From positions 248,001 through 312,000 of the forward strand of contig NZ_FNPI01000001.1 of NCBI RefSeq assembly GCF_900107275.1: a stretch of DNA of 64,000 nt. Direction: 5' to 3'. The translations under genes and the position numbers were made by a program. A model generated the notes under the pieces. It did not search any database and was not told the DNA's origin. It worked only from the letters and a program-made list of their open reading frames with translations. Below, in pieces: positions 10,440-18,351 of the stretch; the first letter of the stretch is position 1, and each line of letters opens with the position of its first letter. The DNA is from Evansella caseinilytica. GTDB lineage: Bacteria > Bacillota > Bacilli > Bacillales > Salisediminibacteriaceae.

Positions 10440-11624
10440 ATGAACAAGTGGATTTTACTGCTTATGTCGATAATCATTATATTGCCGGGATGCTGGGGAA
10501 GTAACGAAGTGGATAAAATCGGTATCGTTGTCGGATTAGGTATTGATTATGTTGGCGGCGATTCCCCGATATTGCTGACAGCGCAGGTAGTTGATCCCGG
10601 CGCCATGGAAAGCCAGGACGACAGTGGCCCGTTTTTTGTCATTACAAGTGAGGGAAGGACATTTTTTGATGCGATTCAAAATTTTACAAGGCATTATCCG
10701 AGAAGATTAATTTTTTCCCATAACAAAGTGATCGTCATGGGGGGGAAATATGCTGAAAAAGATGTTACGGAAGTGATTGATTATATCGACCGCGATCGGG
10801 AGTTTCGAGAAAATATTTGGGTGCTGACAGCCGCAGGAGCGGCCAAGGAAGTCATACAGACGGAGCTGGCGATTGAAACACTTCCAACCATTGGAATCCA
10901 CATTATCATGAAAGAAATTCAAAGGACAGCCTTTGCCAATCCGATTCAGTATTATGATTTCAGCAATCGCATGAAAGGAGAGATGGAAGTTAGCGCCGTC
11001 CCGCTGATCACGATTGTCGACAGGGAAAGCAAAGTAAATGAACAACTTGCAAAATCAGGTGAGCCTGTGGAAAGAACGGCATTTACAACAAATAAAGAAA
11101 TCAGCCTTGAGCAAACGTCGATTTTTAAAAACCGGAAGAAAATCGGCACCATCGATCAAAACGCTTCCCGGGGGTTGCTGTGGTTAAGAAACAAACTGAA
11201 TGGCGGAACGGTGATTATTACAGGAAATACGGAGGAAGCAGTATCTGTCCAAATCACTGAAGGGAAAACGACGATCACACCAGTGGTCAATGGTGATCAA
11301 GTATCGATGACCATTGACTGTGAAGGTGTCGCCACAATCAGGGAGGTGGAGGATGATTCTGATTTAGGCGATCCGAAAGTGATCAGCGACCTGAAAAAAC
11401 AGCTGGAAGAACAGTTGACTGCAAGGATTCGCCAAGTGATTGAAATTGCTCAACAGGAGCTGAAAACTGATTTTGTCGGCTTCGGACAGCATCTTTACAA
11501 TAAGCAGCCGGAAGAATGGCGGAGATTAAATGATCGCTGGGAGGAGATTTTTCCGGAGATAGCGTATGAAATCAATGTCGATATTACGATTGAATCGGTA
11601 GGATTGATCACTAATTTTGACTAA
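10440..11624 (+). CDS. spore germinant receptor lipoprotein subunit C (Ger(x)C family)
   Basis: About 394 residues. The N-terminus has a short hydrophobic stretch ending in the lipobox LPGCWG, so the mature protein should be lipid-anchored at Cys on the outer face of the spore inner membrane. The body matches the Ger(x)C fold, with the typical start of the mature part (NEVDKIGIVVGLGIDY). I chose ATG 10440 because AAAGGA at about 10425-10430 is well spaced from it. An in-frame ATG at 10431 is only a few bases from that site. The gene begins 13 bases after the A subunit stop. Confidence 0.94.
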   Translation: MNKWILLLMSIIIILPGCWGSNEVDKIGIVVGLGIDYVGGDSPILLTAQVVDPGAMESQDDSGPFFVITSEGRTFFDAIQNFTRHYPRRLIFSHNKVIVMGGKYAEKDVTEVIDYIDRDREFRENIWVLTAAGAAKEVIQTELAIETLPTIGIHIIMKEIQRTAFANPIQYYDFSNRMKGEMEVSAVPLITIVDRESKVNEQLAKSGEPVERTAFTTNKEISLEQTSIFKNRKKIGTIDQNASRGLLWLRNKLNGGTVIITGNTEEAVSVQITEGKTTITPVVNGDQVSMTIDCEGVATIREVEDDSDLGDPKVISDLKKQLEEQLTARIRQVIEIAQQELKTDFVGFGQHLYNKQPEEWRRLNDRWEEIFPEIAYEINVDITIESVGLITNFD

Positions 11625-11683
11625 AGGCGATAGTTTCTGTCTGCATGATGATGGATAGGAACAGTTGCCGGCAAGGAGCAAAA

Positions 11684-11896
11684 ATGATTTTAGCAACGGT
11701 GTTTCTTGGGATTATCCTCGTTTTTATCGAAGGAAAAAACTTAATCAGGCAGCATCAATGGAAGGAGCTGGCGGTGATCGTAAGTATCATTGCCCTCGCT
11801 GTTCTATTGAATATCCTGGACCATTTTGAAATCAAAGCTCCGCTGCAAATCATGGAGGGCTGGTTTGCGCCTTTAGGCAAACAAATTTTTAAATAA
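11684..11896 (+). CDS. small germinant receptor D-type subunit, two-helix membrane protein
   Basis: About 70 residues with two predicted membrane helices (ILATVFLGIILVFIEG and LAVIVSIIALAVLLNIL) and a short charged connector. Small two-helix proteins of this kind, encoded inside ger operons, are known as D subunits and modulate receptor output in Bacillus. The start at ATG 11684 is preceded by AAGGAG five bases away. The triple ATG at 11645-11653 in the same frame lacks a good ribosome binding site. The gene sits between the C and B genes, which supports the assignment. Sequence similarity in this family is low, so the call rests on size, topology and position. Confidence 0.75.
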   Translation: MILATVFLGIILVFIEGKNLIRQHQWKELAVIVSIIALAVLLNILDHFEIKAPLQIMEGWFAPLGKQIFK

Positions 11897-11916
11897 CTGA
11901 TAAAGGACTGGCGACC

Positions 11917-13014
11917 GTGTTGGAAAAGGGAATCATCAGTACGAGGCAATTTGTTCTCATGCTGTTTATTATCATTACTTCGTTTACCGCGCTGCATGTG
12001 CCGGGACTGCTGATCATGCATGCCGGCGGGGATGCATGGCTGGCTGTTATCGGCGGCTGGTTTCTCGATGTGCTGCTGGCAATTATTTATGCCTATTTAG
12101 GGGTGCGGTTTCCGAAAGAAAATTTTGTGCAGTACAGCATGACGATTCTCGGAAAATATGCGGGGAGAGCCGTGGGCATTCTGTTTCCGGTATTTTTTCT
12201 CATCGTCTGTTCACTCCTGCAAAGGGGGTTGACCCATTTAATTAAATTTGCGTTTTTGCCGGAAACCCCATTTGCAGCGATTTTAATCGGTGGAGCTGTT
12301 ATCATCGGTTTTGGAGCGAGGAAGGGAATCGAAGTGATTGCCCGCGTCTGCGAAATCATCGGTCCGATTTACTTGATCAGCATTATTTTTGTTGTCCTGA
12401 TGGTAATGCCGATGGGGGAAATGGAAAATTTGCAGCCGCAGCTGGTGGAAGGCTTCCAGTCCATTTTCACAGGCGCTTTTATGATCCTTACTTTTTTTGG
12501 AATTTGTATTATGATGGCGATGTTTATTCCGATTAATAACCGGGTGGAAGACGGTTTTCTCGCGAAATTTGTTGCCGTGAGCATGGGTGGCTTTTTTGTC
12601 CTGTCGACGGTGGTGTTGGCAGTCTATGTTTTCGGCTATGACAATATAAAAAATATAGTTGTTCCGGGCTTAAGCTTGACAAGAATGATCAGGATCGGTG
12701 AATTTATTGAACGATTGGAAATCATTTGGATGATGATCGCTGTCGGTGCAGGAATTATGGCTTCTGCGATGATGATCTGGGCATTTAGTTTAGGAACGGC
12801 GCAAATTCTCTCCATGCAAACGTTTAAACCGTTGATTTGGCCTGCGGTTTTGCTGTCTTCTGTCCTGGCGCTGACTTCGTTTGACAATCACATGGAGCAT
12901 GTTTATTTTCTACATTATGCTTATCCGATTTTTGCTGCTTTGGTGGAAACGGGGTTAATTGTCCTGCTGTTTGTTATGGCCCTCATTTTAAAGAAACGAG
13001 GAAAGGCGCTGTGA
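11917..13014 (+). CDS. spore germinant receptor permease subunit B (GerAB/GerKB family)
   Basis: A 365-residue polytopic membrane protein of the endospore germination permease family, related to APC amino-acid transporters. Around ten hydrophobic segments cover the full length, beginning with ISTRQFVLMLFIIITSF. Known B subunits form the ligand-binding pocket of the receptor. The start is GTG 11917 or TTG 11920, after AAAGGA at 11902-11907. It lies 20 bases downstream of the D subunit gene and closes the operon. The A-C-(D)-B order resembles gerK-type rather than gerA-type operons. Confidence 0.93.
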   Translation: MLEKGIISTRQFVLMLFIIITSFTALHVPGLLIMHAGGDAWLAVIGGWFLDVLLAIIYAYLGVRFPKENFVQYSMTILGKYAGRAVGILFPVFFLIVCSLLQRGLTHLIKFAFLPETPFAAILIGGAVIIGFGARKGIEVIARVCEIIGPIYLISIIFVVLMVMPMGEMENLQPQLVEGFQSIFTGAFMILTFFGICIMMAMFIPINNRVEDGFLAKFVAVSMGGFFVLSTVVLAVYVFGYDNIKNIVVPGLSLTRMIRIGEFIERLEIIWMMIAVGAGIMASAMMIWAFSLGTAQILSMQTFKPLIWPAVLLSSVLALTSFDNHMEHVYFLHYAYPIFAALVETGLIVLLFVMALILKKRGKAL

Positions 13015-13019
13015 TGGTT

Positions 13020-13185
13020 GGAATTTATGCAATCGTTGTGCAAACCTGTCATGAAGACGGAATGATTCTCGAATGAGACGGGAACCTCTGGGAAAAAGAC
13101 GGAATGATGCATGAAGTCGGCGGGATTCTTTCGTTTTTGGACGGAATTCCGTTTCAAACCGGCGGATTGCGCTCCAAATGGACAG
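13020..13185. repeat. degenerate short tandem repeats
   Basis: Repeated short motifs of the type GACGGAATGAT, CATGAAG and GACGGGA recur with irregular spacing at about 13055-13150. On the minus strand they translate into periodic SFRL/HDRFAQ-like strings, a pattern produced by repeats rather than by a gene. No function is evident. Confidence 0.4.
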
Positions 13186-13220
13186 AAAAAACAAAGAAAC
13201 CGGCGAAAAAATGCCGGTTT
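13184..13220 (-). terminator. intrinsic terminator of the minus-strand dehydrogenase operon
   Basis: A perfect 8-bp stem (AAACCGGC at 13197-13204, GCCGGTTT at 13213-13220, 8-base loop) is followed on the minus strand by a T-rich tract (complement of 13184-13196). It lies 27 bases after the stop of the small membrane protein gene at 13247. Confidence 0.8.
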
Positions 13221-13246
13221 CCGATTTTCAGGCAGAGATGGCTTTT

Positions 13247-13387
13247 TTACGAATTGTCCTGCTTGGAAGCCTCTGTAGGACGCTTCCGATTTTTGCGGAA
13301 TAGTTTTTTTTGAGCGATGAAAAAGATGGTGGAGCAGGAAACGATCATCATCAAGCCGATGAGAATGCTTAGCAGATTATTGGACAT
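13247..13387 (-). CDS. 46-residue single-pass membrane protein, unrecognised
   Basis: A small open frame of 46 residues: a hydrophobic N-terminal segment (LLSILIGLMMIVSCSTIFFIA) followed by a very basic tail (KKLFRKNRKR) and a polar end. GGGAG lies seven bases before the ATG. The stop is followed closely by an intrinsic terminator, so this looks like the last gene of the minus-strand operon 15804-13247. It begins about 70 bases after the flavoprotein stop. I do not recognise a family. It might anchor or assist the dehydrogenase, but that is inferred from position only. Confidence 0.65.
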   Translation of the reverse strand: MSNNLLSILIGLMMIVSCSTIFFIAQKKLFRKNRKRPTEASKQDNS

Positions 13388-13457
13388 TGTTGCGCTCCCG
13401 GTTCAAATAATGGATGGGTCACCATTAGAATATCCAAAACATTGTCGCTGAATGTAG

Positions 13458-15167
13458 TTATGAAAAATATTTTTCCACGATTTTATCCGCTGTCCTTGTT
13501 GCCAGCATTTGTGTCGTAAGGGTGGGATTCGGTCCGCCTAATCCGTTGTATTGAACCGTGTTGTCAGCAAGGTAAAGGCGCTTGACCTGATAGGCTTCAC
13601 AGGATGTGTCAACGACAAAGCCCATCCGCATATTGCTTGCAGCATGGATGGCCAGCCCCGGCGGCCAGTCGGAGCGAATGACAGTTTTTGCCCCGGCCTG
13701 CTTTAAAATGTCTGCCGCAATGGCGGCGAGCTTGTTGCGTTTCTTTTCATCGGCCGTCGTCGAGCTGTAGTGAAATACTGGGACTGGCCCATGTTCGTCT
13801 TGAATAGCCGGATTTACGGTGATGCCGTTTTTCATATTTACTTGATCATCGGTGAGAATAAGAATGCTCATCGTTTGCCTGTAGCTGGCCATATATTGTT
13901 TTAAATCGCTGCCGACAAGTCGTCCAACATAATCCCACGGCTTATCAGGACCGGGAATGTTAAGAAAATGATAACCGGCTTCACTGAACCCGTAAGTAAA
14001 CAGGGCAGTTAGTCCCGGACTTACTCCGGATACGTGCATCGCTCCGAGACCGGGATAATCGAGCCTTGCCCCTGAAGTATTTCCGACAAAGGGAGACGCG
14101 CTCGGTTCGCCGATAAGATTGATTAAATAGCGCTCATCAAAAATTCCCGTTACCCAATCAAAATAATGTGTTGTCAACCCTTTCCCGACCCATGGGTTGC
14201 GGGGAAGTCCGGAGTTTAACCAAAGCCTCGGTGTCTCGGCGCATCCTCCTGCGAGAACAATGACTTTTGCATAGCATTCTTCATATCTTCCTGTCCACGT
14301 GTCACGGTATTCTAATCCGATAGCCCTTGTACCTTCTTCATGGTGATCTTCCGTAATAATTTTTGTGGCGAATGCGTTTGGTCTGACAGAGACGTTTCCG
14401 GTTTTTAACGCTAAGGGAACATAGCTGACGAGGGTTGACCGCTTGGCAATCCGTTCTACTGTCGGTCCGACCCGGCAGCCGTTTATACAAAAGCCGGCAA
14501 GGGTGCATCCCTCCATCCGGGATAATTGCTGGAGGCTGTAATCTGGATTCATCAGATGTTTATTAGGAGGAAGAATGGCATTTACGTTGGGGCGGTACCC
14601 CGGCTTCGTGACATCAAGCGTATTGTTCAAGGAAAAGCCAGCTTTTTTTGCACCGTAATAAAACAGCTCTTCCTTCGTTGTTGTCGCGGCAAATTCCACC
14701 GGGAGCGTCGCTTCCACTTTTTCATAATAAGGGATCATTTCATTATATGACAATGGCCAATGGCTATCTATCGCATCGGGAAAAGCCCGGACGGAAATTC
14801 CCCAATAATGCTGCGTCGTTCCGCCTACACCGGAGTTTTGCCAAAAAAATCCTCTTTGCGGAATGCTGCGAAACCAGGGAGGACGTCGCCTGTCGGCGGG
14901 GCCCCAGCGGAATAATCCTGTTACGATATCATTCATGTTGTTTTCGTACATATTATGTTGTTTTTTGTACAAACCAATGTCCAAGTCGTTTGGATCGGAA
15001 CTGCTCGTGCGCCCGCGCTCCTGATTCGGCTCCGGCCATTTTTTATTGCCGTACCATGGGCCTGCTTCCAAAACGAGCACTTTCAGCCCTTGTTCACCGA
15101 TCTCTTTTGCACAGACGGCACCACCGCCCCCTGCCCCGACGACAATCACATCCGGATTATCTGACAT
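13458..15167 (-). CDS. GMC oxidoreductase, gluconate 2-dehydrogenase-type flavoprotein subunit
   Basis: A 569-residue FAD-dependent GMC-family dehydrogenase. The Rossmann motif VVGAGGGGAVCAKE and the acidic end of beta-2 (LVLEAG) lie at the N-terminus. The GMC C-terminal block (LYLADNTVQYNGLGGPNPTLT, with HAASNMRMG upstream) is near the C-terminus. The closest characterised relatives are flavoprotein subunits of gluconate/sorbitol-type membrane dehydrogenases, which pass electrons to a cytochrome c subunit. No such cytochrome gene lies nearby. The gene overlaps the small subunit by 11 bases, indicating translational coupling. The substrate is unknown. Confidence 0.88.
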   Translation of the reverse strand: MSDNPDVIVVGAGGGGAVCAKEIGEQGLKVLVLEAGPWYGNKKWPEPNQERGRTSSSDPNDLDIGLYKKQHNMYENNMNDIVTGLFRWGPADRRRPPWFRSIPQRGFFWQNSGVGGTTQHYWGISVRAFPDAIDSHWPLSYNEMIPYYEKVEATLPVEFAATTTKEELFYYGAKKAGFSLNNTLDVTKPGYRPNVNAILPPNKHLMNPDYSLQQLSRMEGCTLAGFCINGCRVGPTVERIAKRSTLVSYVPLALKTGNVSVRPNAFATKIITEDHHEEGTRAIGLEYRDTWTGRYEECYAKVIVLAGGCAETPRLWLNSGLPRNPWVGKGLTTHYFDWVTGIFDERYLINLIGEPSASPFVGNTSGARLDYPGLGAMHVSGVSPGLTALFTYGFSEAGYHFLNIPGPDKPWDYVGRLVGSDLKQYMASYRQTMSILILTDDQVNMKNGITVNPAIQDEHGPVPVFHYSSTTADEKKRNKLAAIAADILKQAGAKTVIRSDWPPGLAIHAASNMRMGFVVDTSCEAYQVKRLYLADNTVQYNGLGGPNPTLTTQMLATRTADKIVEKYFS

Positions 15168-15804
15168 GCTCTTCTTCCCCCTTTCGTGGATATTTCAATA
15201 AATGTCCGCGATATGCGCGATACCCATATGCCGGTCCTGGATACCCGGCTTGCAGCCAGCTCACCGGAAAAAACTCCAGCTTCCTCCAGTCCGGGGAATA
15301 AAGCCGCGTTGCACCATAGCCGGCCCATTCGGAATAGTAACCGAAATAGATTAACCGATTCAGCGTGTCCATCATGAATTGAACGAGTCCGCCATTATGC
15401 TGGAAAGGGACTGGCAGGCGGGAAAGATCAACTTGCAGCCGTTCCATCAAAGTAACAGACCGCAGGCGGTCTGTCCGTGACAGCATGGTAAACGGGGCAT
15501 TCTTTACATACAAATAATGATGGAGCGGCTCGACATTGCTGCCTGTTTCAATGACCTGTCCGGCAGCCGCGTTGAGCAATTCGGCAGTCGGCTCGGAAAG
15601 AGGCACCTCAAACAATGAAAATCCGACGTGAATGTTTAAAAAATGGTCCAGTTGATAAATAAGATAAGCGTGTGTATCCATATCCGTTGCTCCGACACTA
15701 TGAATTTGCCCAAGCTTCGAAGCAAGCTGCGGTGTATTTGGTATGATACTGTCGACCAAGGCATAAAAAGTAGCCGTTGTTGCCGTGCTTTTCGCTTGCC
15801 GCAT
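15157..15804 (-). CDS. gluconate 2-dehydrogenase subunit 3 family protein
   Basis: A 215-residue small subunit of the GMC dehydrogenase encoded directly downstream. It fits the gluconate 2-dehydrogenase subunit 3 family, with the typical early segment FYALVDSIIPNTPQLASKLG. A strong AAGGAGGG precedes the ATG. Family members in Gram-negatives often carry a twin-arginine signal that co-exports the flavoprotein. I see no RR motif or hydrophobic signal here, so the complex may be cytoplasmic. It is the first gene of a minus-strand operon that reaches 13247. Confidence 0.8.
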   Translation of the reverse strand: MRQAKSTATTATFYALVDSIIPNTPQLASKLGQIHSVGATDMDTHAYLIYQLDHFLNIHVGFSLFEVPLSEPTAELLNAAAGQVIETGSNVEPLHHYLYVKNAPFTMLSRTDRLRSVTLMERLQVDLSRLPVPFQHNGGLVQFMMDTLNRLIYFGYYSEWAGYGATRLYSPDWRKLEFFPVSWLQAGYPGPAYGYRAYRGHLLKYPRKGEEEHVR

Positions 15805-16013
15805 CGTTTCCCTCCTTAAGCATGTTAATGGATGATCGCCAAATAGCAGCTATTTAAATGATATTTACGCCGGAAATCTTTTATACATGATTTTAAAGCC
15901 GTGAATATGGCTGCCTGCTTGTTAGCGGGTGTGTTAAACTGGATAGAACAGCCGGTTTTGCAGTCACATCGAACGATCGGCTAAGAGATGCAAACGGATA
16001 AGGGGGAGTGTGT

Positions 16014-16916
16014 ATGTTGGAAACTGGAAACGTTAGCGATGTGGAGAGGCTGGCTTGCTTTATCGCTTCTATTAATGGGAATAAACAACAGCATGTCGGC
16101 TATTGCGGCGTCAAAGCAGAGGGAATCCTGGAGGATCTGAAAAATGATTTTTCCGATATCCCTTTAGACTATTCGTTTGTAGCGGCATATGAAAATGGAG
16201 AGATGGTCGGCGCCGTTGGTGTTGATATTGATAAAGAGACAAAAACAGCAGAAATATGGGGACCGTTCGTCCACCATGCCGACTGGGAAAAAGTTTCCAT
16301 GGCGATGTGGAAGCAGTTGCTGAAGCAATTGCCGATTTCGCTTGACCGGGCATTCGGTTTTTACAATATTTATAACAGTCGTTGTGCCGGCTTCATGGAG
16401 CAGCTAGGTGCAGAGCGAAAGGAGCGGGAGGATGTTATATTACAAATTATCCGTGAGGAGTGGAAGGTGTCCAAAGAAGGAATAGCGGGGATAACGGAAA
16501 TGACGGAAATGACGGCCGAGTATTTCGACGCTTTTCGTAAGCTACATCAGGAGGCGTTTCCGAACGGATATTACCGTGCGGATGAAATCATCGAAAAGCT
16601 CGATGACAAAAACCGTGTGTTCCTTGCAACAGAAAGCGGGACGTTTGCCGGGTATGTATACTGCGAAGCCGATCCGGAACTTTGTGAAGCTGATATCCAC
16701 TTTATTTCCGTTTGCCCAGATGCGAGAAACAACGGCTGGGGCAGGAAATTAATCAGTAAAAGCGTTGATTTTCTGTTCTCGTTCAAGGAAATCAACGAAA
16801 TCATCCTCTGTGTGGATGCGAGTAATGCAACGGCGATAAGAATTTATAAGAATGCCGGCTTTACTCCACTTCACCAGCTTGCTTTTTTCGTGCTGCCTTT
16901 AGCGGCGGAGGAATGA
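16014..16916 (+). CDS. tandem GNAT-family N-acetyltransferase
   Basis: About 300 residues forming two GNAT-like halves. The N-terminal half (about 1-145) is divergent. The C-terminal half (about 165-300) has a clear acetyl-CoA motif A (ISVCPDARNNGWGRKLISKSV) and a typical ending (NATAIRIYKNAGFTP). Such proteins transfer acetyl groups to small molecules or peptides; the substrate is unknown. ATG 16014 follows AGGGGGAG. A GTG at 16008 falls inside that ribosome binding site and is unlikely. The gene is transcribed divergently from the dehydrogenase operon. Confidence 0.85.
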   Translation: MLETGNVSDVERLACFIASINGNKQQHVGYCGVKAEGILEDLKNDFSDIPLDYSFVAAYENGEMVGAVGVDIDKETKTAEIWGPFVHHADWEKVSMAMWKQLLKQLPISLDRAFGFYNIYNSRCAGFMEQLGAERKEREDVILQIIREEWKVSKEGIAGITEMTEMTAEYFDAFRKLHQEAFPNGYYRADEIIEKLDDKNRVFLATESGTFAGYVYCEADPELCEADIHFISVCPDARNNGWGRKLISKSVDFLFSFKEINEIILCVDASNATAIRIYKNAGFTPLHQLAFFVLPLAAEE

Positions 16917-17067
16917 TTTTTGCTTACGGTGATCTGTGTCAACATTCCGATTGTCGGATTCGTATATGATGGACATATGGAAGCTGGAATGGCAGTTGTC
17001 CATCAGGAAGAAAGCGGAAAGCTGTGATCCGCGTGATTGGATATTGACAAGAGGAGGTGGTTGGACA

Positions 17068-17325
17068 ATGATTGCCAAGTCGTGGTCTGCGTCATTAGAG
17101 CATGGAGAATACGAAACAGATCGGGAGCTCGTCATTCGTGACGGTCTTGAAGCTGTGGAGAAAACGGCGGCGGGAAAGCATGTGAATCTTGTGACCCCCG
17201 GTGTTTTCGGCAATCCGGCCGAATATTTGACGCCGGCGCTGAAGAAGGTATTCGGAGAGGCTGTTTCATGCAAATATATTGACCAATGCGGATGTGGAGG
17301 CCATGTTCTTCGCGTGTATAAATGA
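17068..17325 (+). CDS. CGCGG-motif small protein, candidate radical-SAM-modified peptide family
   Basis: An 85-residue protein ending in CKYIDQCGCGGHVLRVYK. The C-terminal CGCGG motif matches a family annotated as putative radical-SAM-modified RiPP precursors; I recall that family but did not search it. The N-terminal part is mixed charged and hydrophobic with no signal peptide. The start at ATG 17068 is set by AGAGGAGGTGG just upstream. The open frame extends back to 16936, but that extension would bury the ribosome binding site. No radical SAM gene lies within the window, so any maturase would act from elsewhere. A hairpin 11 bases after the stop can terminate transcription. Confidence 0.7.
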   Translation: MIAKSWSASLEHGEYETDRELVIRDGLEAVEKTAAGKHVNLVTPGVFGNPAEYLTPALKKVFGEAVSCKYIDQCGCGGHVLRVYK

Positions 17326-17335
17326 CAACGAAGGT

Positions 17336-17675
17336 GGTGTCTCAAAAGGTTGTTTTTTCCCTTTAGAGACACCGCCGAAGCAATGAGCCACACTTCACCG
17401 AGAAGCTACGAGTTGTCTCATTGTGTCATCGCGCGCGATGGCACTTGGATCGACATCAGGGCAATACTGGCAGAGGAAGAGACAAGGAGCGAAGCCGCTG
17501 CATCTTTTCAAAAGCCCGATAGGAGTGGTTTTTTCCTATCGAGCGTGCAGCGACGAGCAAAGCTACGATGCCTTTCCCATCGAGTTGTCTCGACGGATCG
17601 TCATCTTAGCTGTGCTTGCAGAGGAAGAGACAAAAACGGCGCCATTGCCACCTCCATTTCAGCTTTTGAGACACC
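17336..17675 (+). repeat. dispersed repeat family A, copy 1 (about 340 bp)
   Basis: It starts with a hairpin (GGTGTCTCAAAAGG ... CCCTTTAGAGACACC, 17336-17373), continues with a core containing GATGGCACTTGGA and GGCAGAGGAAGAGACAA, and ends with CTTTTGAGACACC, which matches the hairpin arm again. Related copies lie at 37246-37606 (same strand) and 51974-52340 (reverse). The first hairpin also sits where the terminator of the CGCGG gene is expected. Confidence 0.85.
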
Positions 17676-17684
17676 ATCAAGTTA

Positions 17685-17990
17685 TTATGGCGCTTCATAC
17701 ATATTGTCATACTGTTTGGCCAACTGGCAGTCAAGCTCGGTTAGCCCGTTAGCATCCCATGAGAACAGCTTGATTCGGATTAATTTATAGTCGATGGTAA
17801 TCACCGGATGATGGTTTATCTCTTCCGCTAAGCGGGCCACATTTTGCACGAAGTCAATGCCTTTTAAATAGTCGTCAAAGCGGTACTTCTTCTCAATCCA
17901 TTTGTCCTCCACTAACTGCCAGCCAACGGCTTGAACAAGGAAGGAACGCACTTCCTGTTCGGAAAGCTTTTCCAATCTCATCACTCCCAT
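17685..17990 (-). CDS. pterin-4a-carbinolamine dehydratase (PCD/DCoH family)
   Basis: About 101 residues. The family recycles 4a-hydroxytetrahydrobiopterin formed by aromatic amino-acid hydroxylases. The signature EINHHPVITIDYKLIRIKL contains the paired His residues and the following active-site region, preceded by the typical W...KKYRFDDYLKGIDFV block. The start is uncertain: ATG 17990 and ATG 17981 are both plausible, and the open frame extends to 18023. No phenylalanine hydroxylase gene is present in the window, so the partner is either elsewhere or the protein has another pterin role. Confidence 0.88.
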   Translation of the reverse strand: MGVMRLEKLSEQEVRSFLVQAVGWQLVEDKWIEKKYRFDDYLKGIDFVQNVARLAEEINHHPVITIDYKLIRIKLFSWDANGLTELDCQLAKQYDNMYEAP

Positions 17991-18351
17991 GAAAAAATTC
18001 CACGTTGCTTTGATTGTCAGCATGTAGCTTTATACAGTGTATGATACCATATTTTACAAAAGTAAATAAAAGATAAAGGGTGACCGCAGCCGGATTCCCG
18101 GTATATGAAACTTTGCGTCTGCAAACGGAAGGCAGAACACGGCGTATTGTACGGAATGACTGGCATTTGGAACGTGTTATCAAAAAAATGAAAACGCAAT
18201 TTCCTCCACCATTATTCGAATTTTATGATATTGTTTTAATAAGAGGAATCCTTCGTAATACGAAATGATTCGCCTGGCAAACTTATTTGCGAGGTAGTCA
18301 AACTTTCGTCAGCAATCGTTCCAAAGCTATGCAACTCGTGTGGAGGTCTTT
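17991..18351. other. intergenic region upstream of the ABC exporter genes
   Basis: An AT-rich divergent promoter zone lies at about 18024-18070. A 62-codon open frame starting with GTG at 18080 (ending 18268) has no convincing ribosome binding site, and its translation is not recognised. Drug-exporter operons of Bacillus can have a small leader peptide, but I see no attenuator hairpin that would support that role. GGAGG at 18342-18346 serves the exporter start. Confidence 0.4.

Noticed and set aside
12988-13194. Minus-strand open frame with periodic SFRL/FAQ-like residues
   Set aside because: The periodicity comes from short intergenic tandem repeats and the frame overlaps the end of the germination permease gene.
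16936-17067. 44-residue N-terminal extension of the CGCGG protein
   Set aside because: It would place the strong GAGGAGGTGG site inside the coding region; the extension does not look like part of the family.
17350-17790. 146-codon plus-strand open frame
   Set aside because: It is the translation of repeat family A copy 1 and continues into antisense of the pterin dehydratase gene.
18080-18268. 62-codon leader peptide of the ABC exporter operon
   Set aside because: GTG start with no spaced ribosome binding site and no attenuator structure; the evidence is too weak to call it a gene.
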